From Prorocentrum cordatum (taxonomy: Eukaryota > Sar > Dinophyceae > Prorocentrales > Prorocentraceae), in contig CAUYUJ010012625.1 in NCBI GenBank assembly GCA_963575745.1, positions 70,001 to 134,000 of the forward strand: DNA of 64,000 nt, given 5' to 3'. A program made the translations under genes and the position numbers. Below, one piece after another: positions 53,580 to 62,256 of the stretch (position 1 is the stretch's first letter; each line of letters starts with the position of its first letter). The notes under the pieces were generated by a model that was not told the DNA's origin, searched no databases, and saw only the letters and a program-made list of their open reading frames with translations.

Positions 53580-53737
53580 GAGTCGGGCGTGCCCCCCTCG
53601 AGGCGGATTTGGGACGACGAATAAAAGATACCCCCAACATGCTCAACAAATGCTCAAGAATAGCCAAAACGTAGTCCCCATACAATTTTTAAGCTATCTT
53701 TGAAGATTCCCCCTGTAGAGGGACAGGCCCGACTTAG
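53580..53737. mobile_element. Family 1 element, copy 10
   Basis: AGTCGGGCGTGCCCCCCTCGAGGCGGA ... GATTCCCCCTGTAGAGGGACAGGCCCGACTTAG. Confidence 0.8.
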
Positions 53738-53879
53738 AACTCGCGACGAGCCTCGCGCGCTCGCGCCGGGCAGGGCAACGGGCGCCGCCTCGCAGGCCAC
53801 GGGAGGCGGGGCCCGGCGCCGCCCCAGGAGAGGCCCGCGCGGAGCTCCGAGCCGCTCTGCCCGTGCGGCGCTGCTCTGA

Positions 53880-54015
53880 CTCCCCGTCGCTCGGGCGTCC
53901 ATTCCCCCGTGCTCTGTTCGGTTTCGAATGCGTGTTTTTTTTTGCTCGAGGCTCCCGGAGGGTCCCCGATGGTTCTCGCCGAGAAAAAATGCACACGTCC
54001 GAGCGATGCCAAGCC
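53880..54015. mobile_element. Family 5 inverted-repeat element, copy 4
   Basis: CCCCGTCGCTCGGGCGTCCATTCC ... ACACGTCCGAGCGATGCCAAG. Confidence 0.75.
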
Positions 54016-54019
54016 TCAG

Positions 54020-54180
54020 AGGAGAGGGGCCAGGAGGCAGGCGACGCGAGGCTCGCTCAGCGGCGGCCTCCTCCTGCTGGGCCTTCATCGTGAGGACGTC
54101 GTCCACGTGGTCGAAGTCCCACCCGCCGACGGCGTCGCCGTCCTGCGCAAACGCGACGCGCGCGCGGGGGCAGGCACGGG
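54020..54180 (-). other. Possible minus-strand exon between elements
   Basis: The minus strand encodes FAQDGDAVGGWDFDHVDDVL, TMKAQQEEAAAERASR. It is bracketed by a family 5 and a family 16 element. The protein-like composition is suggestive only, and the family is unknown. Confidence 0.3.
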
Positions 54181-54227
54181 CCGCCGCAAGCCGTCGCCCT
54201 CCGACGGGCCGTCCTCGTGTGTGTGTG

Positions 54228-54243
54228 TGTCAAGGGCCCAAGG

Positions 54244-54288
<45 letters not shown>

Positions 54289-54425
54289 CACATAAATAAC
54301 AGGATCCCCCATATGTTCACACATTTTCTTATTTTGTCCTCCCAACACTTCCCATATTTTCCCCTGTTGTCTTGGGAATCGACGATTCATTGTGTCTGTG
54401 TTTTTGCCCCTCCTGAGTGTAGTTC
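54228..54425. repeat. Family 16 element, copy
   Basis: GGGCCCAAGGACACACACAC, a TA run (54256-54284), CTTGGGAATCGACGATTC, TTGTGTCTGTG, ending CCCCTCCTGAG. Confidence 0.75.
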
Positions 54426-54529
54426 GGCGTGACCCCGAACATCCTTCTGCCAGAGCGAGGGCCGGAACACGAACACCTTGTGCCAGCTGGACGGGCACCT
54501 GACCGACTTCCTGAATCAGAACAAAAACA

Positions 54530-54706
54530 AACGCCATACACAGAAACTTTTGGCGCTCCGCGCCGATTTCTTGGATCCGCGCCGGACCCCCCTCCCTGCC
54601 TGGCGCGCGGAGCGCGCCAGGGGCGGCGCCGGAGGCGCCGCCGGGGGGCCCCGCGCAGATCCAAGAGATCCGCGCGGAGCGCCAAAAGTGAATGTTTCAT
54701 GGCGTT
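54530..54706. mobile_element. Family 2 hairpin element, best-preserved copy
   Basis: About 53 bp at each end are inverted with few mismatches (AACGCCAT, ACTTTTGGCGCTCCGCGC, TCTTGGATC). Two perfect central palindromes (CTGGCGCGC...GCGCGCCAG; GGCGGCGCC...GGCGCCGCC) lie between them. The transcript would fold into one long hairpin. Confidence 0.88.
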
Positions 54707-54808
54707 TTTTCTGCTTCGATGGATGCGCCGTTCCTGGCGGGCGAGGCCTCGGCCACCAGCTCCCCAGCCCGTGGCGGTCATGTCCTACTTCACCCCGGAG
54801 TTGAAGGG

Positions 54809-54965
54809 GCCCTGGGACACACAAATAAATACACACAAATAACCGGATTCCCCATAGTTTCGCATATTTTCTGGGTTTCTGTTGTCCCCCCACTTCTCAT
54901 ATTTTCCCCTATTTTCCTGGGAATCGACGATTCATCGTGTCTGTGTTTTTCTCCTCCTGAAGAGT
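54809..54965. repeat. Family 16 element, copy
   Basis: GGGCCCTGGGACACACAAATAAATAC ... TCCTGGGAATCGACGATTC ... TCTCCTCCTGAAG. Confidence 0.8.
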
Positions 54966-55140
54966 TGCAGGTCGGGGCCTGGGGCCCCCTGCCCCGGAGC
55001 TGCCGCTGCGCGGCGGCCTGGAAGCGCGCGGTGCCACCGCGGAGAGGGTTTCCGCTCCCGAGGGCGGCGGCCCCTTCAGCCATGCACGGCAGGCCTGGTG
55101 GCGTGTGCCAGCCGGCCAGCCCCGGCGCTGTGAGTAGCCC
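54966..55140. other. GC-rich spacer, open in several frames
   Basis: Lies between a family 16 and a family 1 element. It could be an exon, but neither strand is decisive. Confidence 0.25.
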
Positions 55141-55259
55141 AGGTCGGGCATGTCCTCGGACTACAGGCGGATGTCCGAAGAACACCGCAAACAGTGGAGA
55201 AATGCCCCCCATATCATCGAACCGATTCGAAGAATCGTCCCCCAGACTATTTCTTTGCT

Positions 55260-55280
55260 ATTTCAACATGTTTCCTCCTG
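55260..55280. repeat. Target-site duplication, left copy (21 bp)
   Basis: ATTTCAACATG followed by TTTCCTCCTG. It is identical to 57531-57551 and belongs to the family 1 host sequence. Confidence 0.93.
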
Positions 55281-55320
55281 TTTTTTTTTTTTTTTTTTTT
55301 TTTTTTTTTGTTTTTTTTTT
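55281..55320 (-). other. Poly(A) tail of the retrocopy
   Basis: The plus strand has 29 T, one G, then 10 T, directly after the left target duplication. On the minus strand this is a poly(A) tail at the 3' end of the inserted cDNA. Confidence 0.93.
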
Positions 55321-55948
55321 CCCGTCCGGAATTCAACGGGCGCCTCTCCCGAATCACCACCAGCCTCCTGCGCAGCCACCGGGCCCACCTGCGCACAACT
55401 CAATGTGCATCGACCAGGCTGTACAGACATAGTCTCGGCCAAAATGGCTCTATACTGGGCACGACGAAAGTGCAGGAAAAAAACAGCAGGAAGATACGTT
55501 CAGGCCTAGATGTGGACGGGTGGAAAAGCACAAGAGGGGCTACGGCTACGCGGAGCGGAGCACGGGGTCAGCGATGCGCGGACGAGGAGCCCAGAACGGA
55601 GAGGGGGAAGCAGGAGGGACCAGCGACTAAACGACTAAACGACCACAGGAATTGGCCGACTCCTGTGCTGAGAAAGCAGGCGTCCTAATAAGACCCCGGA
55701 CGCGGCTCACGAAACCCGACGAAGATCAGGATGAACATGTGGTTATGGTAGATGATGAAGCCAGCGGGCGGCCACGCACGCCGAGGTAGCGACGACGGGC
55801 GGTCCGAGCCTCCGCTCGGAGCGAACCGCCACCGGGCCCAGCGAAGCAGCCAGCGCCCACCCGCCCAGAACAGCACCCCTCCGCCGAAGAACGTGATATG
55901 CTGTCCAGTGAACGTGATATGCTTTAGGAGGCAACTTTAACCCAAGTT
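55321..55948 (-). other. 3' UTR of the GT92 retrocopy
   Basis: About 628 bp between the stop codon and the poly(A). No repeat family member was recognised in it, unlike the surrounding spacers, which fits derivation from an mRNA. Confidence 0.7.
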
Positions 55949-57433
55949 CTACGCAGGAGACCAATCCGTCGGGCTGCAACCCATATCAGATTCCCTCATG
56001 AGCGCGCACAGCTCGGCCCTGACGTCGTCCACCTGCACGTCGAAGAAATGATCCCTCACTAGGCTACTCCCAGGCACGTCCGGCCGCAATCTAATATGCG
56101 CGAACGTGGCGATGGCGCCCGGCCCCGTGTGCGGCTTCGCACAAGTTGTACATGCCCTCATGTGTGGTGGAGTCCCGCAATGTAGAGGATAGTGCACCCA
56201 ACCGTTCACCACTCGCTCAGGCCGCATGATCGGTTTTCTGAGCCCCCCGGGTATCCCCCCCACATGGGTATGATTCTCGCGCAACTGGGCTTCTATCAAG
56301 AGCTGCCTTTCACTTCCCGGCTTCTTCCACATTGTCCAAAGATAATATTCAAAGTCGGCCTCTGTGCAATTGGCGAACGAAGCTTGTGCAATGCCGTACA
56401 TTCGAGAAGGGATGTCCGAATATGGTATCAAATACTCGTCGAAATCCAATGAGACGACGAACTCGCTCATCCCTTTGAATCTGTTCAAACAGTCATTGAT
56501 GAACACTTGTTGTTGCATGCGCTGATAAAAATGACCACATGGAGTTTCAAATCGCAAATCATAAACAGTATCGGTACTCTGTGCGTCATCATCGACCAAC
56601 AAGATGGTAACAAGCCCGCGACTCACAAAGGAGGAGAGCAATCTCATCAGATGGCTCCGTCCACTCCGACGAAGATACACGACCATCTGGGAAGCGCCAA
56701 AGCCGAGGTGATAGACAAACGACTGCGGCAGCTGGTGGACCGCAAGTCTCGACGGGGGCGTCGCATAGCAAAACGTGATATCGTACGGTTTGTTCGGCAT
56801 CGGCAACAAGAACGGACGGTGACAATCTGTGATGCTGGCCACGGAAGTTCGATTAGCGTCGACCACGTCGAAACTAATGCAGGTTGTGGGCCCGGCACTG
56901 CGATTCGCCCACGCGGCCGCCTCCGCGCTGGGGAGCGTCGCGTACCACAAGGAACCGCTTGGCTTGTAAAATTGAGCGGTTTCACCAGAGCCGTACACTA
57001 CATGATGAACACTCGCTCGGGCTGCATGACGAAGTTCTGTTAGGCGACTTGGTGCTGGATGTCCACCTCCGAGGCGCCGTTGATTATCACCTGCGAGCAA
57101 AGACAACGCCAATAGGGGTGTCGAAACACCAAACTGCTTATGAACTAATACCGCTGAAAGAACAGGTATATTGGTAATCGTTCCGTTTACCTTGACAGGT
57201 ATGAGACCACGAACCTTCAAAGTCGCAAGCACCCTGTCATCTCTGAGATTTGACTTGGCCTGCGCATAAACGCCCACCCAACTTGCAGGATGCCCATGCT
57301 CAGCCACCCGAACTAGAGGAAGCGATCCGAATCTGCCCAGCACAAGCGCATAAACCATGCCCGCAGAAAGGGCTATGAGCCATGCACACAGAAAGGGCAG
57401 CGCGACGGAGGGTAGGCGGGGCACCAGCGGCAT
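55949..57433 (-). CDS. Glycosyltransferase family 92 (DUF23-like) protein
   Basis: 494 residues, single exon, ATG at 57433, stop at 55949. The N-terminus has one hydrophobic segment (about residues 8-32) after a short basic tail, as in a type II Golgi or ER membrane enzyme. The catalytic part has the family signature: QVFINDCLNRFKGMSEFVV (N313 in NDCL), then SLDFDEYLIPY with the metal-binding DxD-like D330/D332 and E333. Further Cys- and His-containing stretches (HCGTPPHMRACTTC) follow. GT92 enzymes transfer sugars, often galactose, to glycans; the acceptor here cannot be told. The gene lies in a retrocopy, so it arrived without its original promoter. Whether it is transcribed is unknown, but the frame is complete, which suggests a young or functional copy. 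Confidence 0.88.
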   Translation of the reverse strand: MPLVPRLPSVALPFLCAWLIALSAGMVYALVLGRFGSLPLVRVAEHGHPASWVGVYAQAKSNLRDDRVLATLKVRGLIPVKVNGTITNIPVLSAVLVHKQFGVSTPLLALSLLAGDNQRRLGGGHPAPSRLTELRHAARASVHHVVYGSGETAQFYKPSGSLWYATLPSAEAAAWANRSAGPTTCISFDVVDANRTSVASITDCHRPFLLPMPNKPYDITFCYATPPSRLAVHQLPQSFVYHLGFGASQMVVYLRRSGRSHLMRLLSSFVSRGLVTILLVDDDAQSTDTVYDLRFETPCGHFYQRMQQQVFINDCLNRFKGMSEFVVSLDFDEYLIPYSDIPSRMYGIAQASFANCTEADFEYYLWTMWKKPGSERQLLIEAQLRENHTHVGGIPGGLRKPIMRPERVVNGWVHYPLHCGTPPHMRACTTCAKPHTGPGAIATFAHIRLRPDVPGSSLVRDHFFDVQVDDVRAELCALMRESDMGCSPTDWSPA

Positions 57434-57455
57434 TGTGAAGAAGCGTTGAAATCGG

Positions 57456-57476
57456 TTTAGGGCAAAATGGCTTCAG
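57456..57476 (-). other. Degenerate spliced-leader copy C (oldest)
   Basis: The minus strand reads CTGAAGCCATTTTGCCC and then TAAA: about 15 of 21 positions match the dinoflagellate leader, including AGCCATTTTG. It lies in the 5' UTR 22 bases before the ATG. Confidence 0.6.
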
Positions 57477-57501
57477 ACACCGTGCTCCTGAGCTACATAG
57501 G

Positions 57502-57522
57502 CTTGGGCCAAAGTGGCTTGGG
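57502..57522 (-). other. Degenerate spliced-leader copy B
   Basis: The minus strand has AGCCACTTTGGCCCAAG; 17 of 21 positions match the leader over the full copy. It directly follows copy A without a gap. Confidence 0.85.
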
Positions 57523-57530
57523 CTTGAGCC
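57523..57530 (-). other. Truncated spliced-leader copy A (newest)
   Basis: GGCTCAAG, the last eight bases of the leader, abuts the target duplication at the 5' end of the retrocopy. Incomplete first-strand synthesis would leave such a truncated leader. Confidence 0.8.
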
Positions 57531-57551
57531 ATTTCAACATGTTTCCTCCTG
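57531..57551. repeat. Target-site duplication, right copy (21 bp)
   Basis: Identical to 55260-55280. It continues into the right end of the family 1 host. Confidence 0.93.
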
Positions 57552-57870
57552 TAAGGGGACATGTCCGACTTAAGGGTAGCCCTCGCGTTCTGCTGCTACC
57601 TGAGGCCGATCGAGTGCCTCCGCCTGAAGGGTAGGGACCTGGTGCGGCCGTCGCCGGCGGCCGCACCGCAGCACGCGTCGTGGGGCCTCTTGCTCCACGA
57701 CCTCCTGGCGGGTCCCGAGAACATGCACCACTACCGCCACCTCCGTTCACCCTCCCTCCTATACGTTCCTCTTCCCCTCCTCCTTCCTGGGAGAGGAAGA
57801 GGGTGAAGGAAGGGTGGCGGTGTATATTTTTTGGGGCCCGTACTCCCGTCACAGGTTCCTGGGGAGAATG

Positions 57871-58030
57871 AACGCCATAAACAGAAACTTTTGGCGCTCA
57901 ACGCGGATCTCTTGGATCCGCGCCGAACCCCCCTTGCTGGCGCTCGGAGCGCGCCAGGGTCGGCGCCGGATACGCCGCCGTGGGGGCCCAGCGCGGGTCC
58001 CGCGCGGAGCGCCGAAAGTTTCTGTTTATG
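57871..58030. mobile_element. Family 2 hairpin element, copy 9
   Basis: AACGCCATAAACAGAAACTT ... GCGCCGAAAGTTTCTGTTTATG, with slightly decayed central palindromes. Confidence 0.85.
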
Positions 58031-58052
58031 ATACTGCTTCGGGGGTGCAAGA

Positions 58053-58175
58053 ACATGGATAGGCCATCCATGGATTTGGCGCGCGGTCGCCAAATCCATG
58101 GATCGGGGGAGGTGGAAATCCGCGATTTCCCATGGAAACGGGACCCGCCGCTAGTCCACGCCCCTTGATCCCCTG
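58053..58175. repeat. Family 13 element, copy 2
   Basis: ATCCATGGATTTGGCGCGCGG and GCCAAATCCATGGATCGGGG hairpin, then GCTAGTCCACGCCCC. Confidence 0.75.
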
Positions 58176-58417
58176 GAAACGGGACCCGCCCCTAACCCAC
58201 GCCCCTTCGATTCCAGGGCCGACGAAACCCAGGAGTCCGTCGGGATGGGCCTGGGCCCGTGGCTGAAGGTGGCAAGGGCAGCGCTGAAGAGTCGGCGACG
58301 TGCCCGACGGCGCTCCGAGCTCTCGGGGCCTTCGGCGGCCAGCCGCTAGCCGAAGAGGCACCTCCTTGCCGCCGCCGACCCGCTGGGCCTGCAGGCGCTC
58401 TCGCCGCACCTGTACAG

Positions 58418-58670
58418 CTCCTCCTCCTCCTCCTCCTCCTCCTCCTCCTCCTCCTCGTCCTCCTCCTCCTCCTCCTCCTCCTCCTCCTCCTCCCTCCTCC
58501 CCCTCCTCCCCCCCTCCTCCCCCTCCTCCTCCTCCTCCTCCTCCTCCTCCTCCTCCTCCTCCCCCTCCTCCTCCTCCCCCTCCCCCTCCCCTCCCCCTCC
58601 TCCCCCCCCCCCTCCCCCTCCTCCTCCTCCTCCTCCTCCTCCTCCTCCTCCTCCTCCTCCTCCTCCTCCC
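58418..58670. repeat. (CTC)n microsatellite
   Basis: Long CTC run with C-rich interruptions. Confidence 0.95.
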
Positions 58671-59036
58671 TTCGCCACGGAGGAGCTTCGGAGGACATCC
58701 TGGGTCGTCGCCGCACCGTGGCGGAGACCCAGAGGCGGAGCCGCTGGCAGGCGCAATCGCCGCACCTGTACTAAAAGGGCCCAGGGACAAACAAGTAAAA
58801 AGACAATCCAAGGATTCCCGCTCGTTTTCCAATATGTTCAGGGCTTTCGTCTTCCCCCCCACTTCCCAGATTTTCCTATACTCTCCTGGAAGTCAACGAT
58901 TCATTGTGTCTGTGTGTTCTTTCTTTTCCCTCCTGATGTACAGCCTTCGCCACGGAGGAGCTTCGGAGGACATCCTGGCTCGTCGCCGCACCGTGGCGGA
59001 GACCCAGAGTCGGAGCCGCTGGCAGGCTCCTGCGAA
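58671..59036. repeat. 85-bp direct repeats flanking a family 16 element
   Basis: CTTCGCCACGGAGGAGCTTC...GAGCCGCTGGCAGG occurs at 58669-58752 and 58944-59029. Between the copies lies a family 16 element (58777-58939, GGGCCCAGGGACAAACAAG ... CCCTCCTGATG). Confidence 0.8.
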
Positions 59037-59089
59037 GGAGACCTCCTAGATGGGGTCCGAGCAGGTGGGGTCGGAGGATCGCGCCTCAT

Positions 59090-59165
59090 CGCCAATGCAT
59101 CGGCGATGCATCGGCGATGCGTCGCCGACGTCGGCATCACATCGGCGACGTCGTTCTGGAGGCAA
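59090..59165. repeat. GCATCGGCGATG short tandem units
   Basis: ATGCATCGGCGATGCATCGG and related words. No gene is seen in 59040-59865. Confidence 0.6.
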
Positions 59166-59867
59166 CCGGCCTCCGCATCGAGCCGCATCCCCCGATGCAT
59201 TGGCCATGTGGCGCGATCCTGCGAGCCCATCGGCTCCGACCCCTTCTGGGAGGCCTCGATCTGCGAAGGAGACTGAGCTTCTGACCGAGGTGGCCCGAGC
59301 CCGAGGAGCAAGACTCGTCAACAAAATGACGGCTTATATTTTCGGTGCTGGTCGGCGTTACGTCAATGCTGGCATGAGGTATTCGGCCCAGACAGGGGTG
59401 TCCGAAATCGGGCAGAGCCCCCAAAGCATTGAAGAACGCGTTTTCTGACAAGTACCCGAACTACCGAGCGCTTCGATTTTGAACAACGTTCAACTTTATG
59501 TTTGACGAGGCTTGTAGGCAAGAAAGGCCTTTGGTGCGCGGCTTCACGGGGGACGCAGGGTGACCAGACCTGGGCGCGCAAGCCGCTGCCACCGCTTCGC
59601 GCTCAGCGATCGGGTGGACCCCACTGTGCCCACACCAAAGGTCCCTCCGGCGAAAGGTCACTCTTACGTCTAGTCGATCGCTTGGCCACAAAGCTCGCCG
59701 GGGTTTTGAAGGGCGCCTGGAGCAGGCGCCGCTGCTGCTTTCTCGAGCTTCTCGCGGGGTGCGGATAGTTCGGGCTCGCGTTCAGACGCGCGGAACTTGC
59801 AGGTGTGAGCCTAGGCATTGCCGGTGGACCTTGCGAGACTCACTTGTCAGCGACCTTTGACGAGTAC

Positions 59868-60022
59868 AATCAATCCGCATAGTAAGGATGGGCAACCTTC
59901 CCTACGGTACCCTTGCATCCGTGCCTCCTGGGTCCATCCTTGGCCACTTTGTTGGCCGCGCCCCGCTCGAGAAGCTTTTGAAGTGAGCGTCGGAGGCCCT
60001 TGCCCTTGCATCGTCCTCGCGC
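59868..60022. repeat. Family 14 element, inverted copy
   Basis: CAATCCGCATAGTAAGGATGGGCAACCTTCC ... GAAGCTTTTGAAG ... GCATCGTCC: the family order read in reverse. Confidence 0.6.
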
Positions 60023-60276
60023 ATCCTTCTGAGACGGGTCGGCTCTAGCCAGCTGGATACAAAAAGGGCAGGCACTGGAGTTAAGCTCGGCACACCTTTG
60101 AGGGGCAACGATAGGGAAGGACTGGCATAGGGGGGGATGCATCGTCCTGGAATCGGCGATACATCGCCGATAGATCGGCAGTAGGCGCCCGATCGTGAAT
60201 CCGAACCTTCCTGTGTTTGGACTGTCGAGCCCCTATCGGCGATCTATGGGCGATTGGGGGCAGACGCCCCCCCTTA

Positions 60277-60465
60277 AGCAGGGACCGACCGTTCAGGCAT
60301 TTCTATAGTCCTACCACGAAATGCTCTTTCAACCCAAAACCCGATGTGTGAAAAGCAGACGGACTCCGCCAGAAATGCTGTGAGAACCCTTCGAGGGAAC
60401 CACCAAAAGGTTCTGAGACCATCGATCGGTAGGGCTACAGGCACGCCACGACGCTTCGCCACTGC
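60277..60465. mobile_element. Family 6 inverted-repeat element
   Basis: AGCAGGGACCGACCGTTCAGGC...CCTACCACGAAATG ... GGTAGGGCTACAGGCACGCC...GCCACTGCT. Confidence 0.8.
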
Positions 60466-60564
60466 TCGATATCCCTATCCCCCCCTGTCGTTGCCCCCGA
60501 ACCCGAGCGCTGCGCCGGGCCCTGCGCTCGGCCGCAGCGCCCGTGGGCCTCCTCCGACCCTTCG

Positions 60565-60725
60565 GGGAGACGTAAGACCCGGGTACGGAGGACGTAGACT
60601 AGATTCACCTCCCTGGCGCGCGGAGCGGGCCAGGGCGGCCAAGCGGCGCTTCGAGAAATTCGCGTGGAACTCCGAAGGGTAAGGTTTTGATGTTTGGTTC
60701 CGTTTCCTTCTTCGGACAGTCATTG
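60565..60725. mobile_element. Family 8 and family 2 fragments
   Basis: GGGGAGACGTAAGACCCGGG starts a truncated family 8 copy. CTCCCTGGCGCGCGGAGCG...TTCGCGTGGAACTCCGAAGG is a family 2 remnant ending CCTTCTTCGG. Confidence 0.5.
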
Positions 60726-60776
60726 CCCTCGACCGAACCGAACCGACGAACCGAACCGAACCGACCCTCATCTTTC

Positions 60777-60985
60777 GGGGAGACGTAAGACCCGGGTACG
60801 GGGGACTCGGAAATCCCCGACGAGGTCGTCAAAAAAGTGACGAGGCCGAGCCTGCATTTTGACGAGGCCTCCCGCTGCAGACATCCCACAAAACTCCTCC
60901 TCGTCAAAATCCGAGTCGCGGTCGTCAAAAAACGATGGCGAACCCGAGTCCTGGCAAGCCCGGGTCTTACGCTCCCCCGAACCCT
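60777..60985. mobile_element. Family 8 inverted-repeat element
   Basis: GGGGAGACGTAAGACCCGGG at the left and CCCGGGTCTTACGCTCCCCC at the right are inverted. Inside, GACGAGG...GTCAAAA words repeat. Confidence 0.75.
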
Positions 60986-61044
60986 GCGCCCCGTCGGAAG
61001 AGGCCCGGCTGCACGCTGGGAACCCGCCTTTTCACGTCTTTGGG

Positions 61045-61270
61045 CGCCCGAGTTGTCCGGGGGCAACTCGGGTCCGGGGTAACTCGGGTTCGGGTTCCCG
61101 AAAAACGAACCCGAGTTAGCCCTGACCCGAGTTACCCCTGATGATTCGGGGCTCTGGACGCCCGAGTTGTCCGGGGCAACTCGGGTCCGGGGCAACTCGG
61201 GTTCGGGTTCCCGAAAAACGAACCCGAGTTAGCCCTGACCCGAGTTACCCCCGATGGTTCGGGGCTCTGA
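61045..61270. repeat. Tandem pair of family 9 palindromes, second locus
   Basis: Two 114-bp units (starts 61045 and 61159) closely matching 30223-30447, each with the arm ACTCGGGTTCGGG / GAACCCGAGTT. Confidence 0.9.
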
Positions 61271-61280
61271 CGTCTCGCGT

Positions 61281-61435
61281 GAGGTCGGGCCTGTCCCCCT
61301 ACAGGGGGATTTGAGGCGAACAAGTAAAGATAGTCAACCGATACTCTAAAGTAGTCAAGAGTGGTCAAAAAATCATCCCCGATGTTTTGACTGTTTTTGA
61401 ACATTCCTCCTGTAGAGGGACACGCCCGACTTCAG
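61281..61435. mobile_element. Family 1 element, copy 12
   Basis: GAGGTCGGGCCTGTCCCCCTACAGGGGGA ... ACATTCCTCCTGTAGAGGGACACGCCCGACTTCAG, 11 bp after the palindrome pair. Confidence 0.85.
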
Positions 61436-62250
61436 TCTCGCGCCGAGCTGCATCGCCGATCTGGCGAACCCTGAGATTCCAGGCTCTCGCTCGCCTCCCC
61501 TCCCTCTGCCTCCTTCGCCAGCCACGTGTCCCGATGTGGCACGCCGTGGGAGCAGCCAGCAAGGATCGCCGCCCGGCACGGCCGCTTGGGCGATGACCTG
61601 GACGACAAGTGCTGTCCCGTAGGTCGCGCTTGTGCTCGGCGGTGGGCAAACATCCCTTTAGTAAACCACCCTCTAATGAAGACGGCCTGGGACCGAAACC
61701 GACGGACCTGGACCCGCAAAAATGACGGCCGCGACGCCCTCTCGCGAACCGAAGACGGCCAATTCACTAACCCACGTGTCAGGGTAGGAGGTCTATCAAC
61801 CTCCGATGTTCCAGGTGCAAGCATGCTCACCTTGTGTGCTCAGTGGCCGGGCCCCAGCAGGAACAAGGAAAGGCGACACAAACACCAACAGGGCGAGGCG
61901 AGGCGAGGAGGCAAGGGGAATCTCCCTGGTGGTGTGGCCCCCCCTCTCGCTCGAGACATCCCCAGCCTCCAGCTCGGGGAAGCGTCGTGGACCCTCTTGC
62001 TGGAGGTGGGCCCCCTGGTGGTGTTGGTGTCGCTCCTCCTCCTCCCGACCCCCAGGGGGTGTACACGGCACCGCACTGGCTGCCGCCTGCCCTGCCGCCG
62101 TCGCCCAGGCTGCAGCCGCCCAGATGATAGAATGCTCACGCTGTTCAGTCAGTCCGAACGTCTCGCTCGTTCAAACGACTTTGTTACTTTTGCTCTGGCT
62201 TCTTCCTTCTAGTATCCATGCGGCCTTTCGGTCAGCCCTGCATGTCGGGA
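61436..62250. other. Gene-free spacer
   Basis: Overlapping frames on both strands (61780-62140) are compositional. No domain is recognised. Confidence 0.35.
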
Positions 62251-62256
62251 GCGGGT

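Larger units (their letters stand above)
55281..57530 (-). mobile_element. Processed retrocopy of a trans-spliced mRNA (2250 bp)
   Basis: Read on the minus strand: leader remnant directly against the target duplication, 5' UTR, intronless GT92 frame, about 630 bp of 3' UTR and a poly(A) tract. The 21-bp direct repeats on both sides are of the length produced by target-primed reverse transcription (LINE-type machinery). The reading frame is intact. Confidence 0.93.
55141..57573. mobile_element. Family 1 element, copy 11, split by the retrocopy
   Basis: The left part 55141-55280 (AGGTCGGGCATGTCC... to TTTCCTCCTG) and right part 57552-57573 (TAAGGGGACATGTCCGACTTAAG in sense) join to a normal family 1 element once the retrocopy and one target duplication are removed. 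This gives a clean reconstruction of the empty site. Confidence 0.9.

Noticed and set aside
55438-55449. GCCAAAATGGCT, resembling the centre of the spliced leader
   Set aside because: It lies in the middle of the retrocopy 3' UTR, matches only 12 bases of a near-palindromic core, and has no gene start after it.
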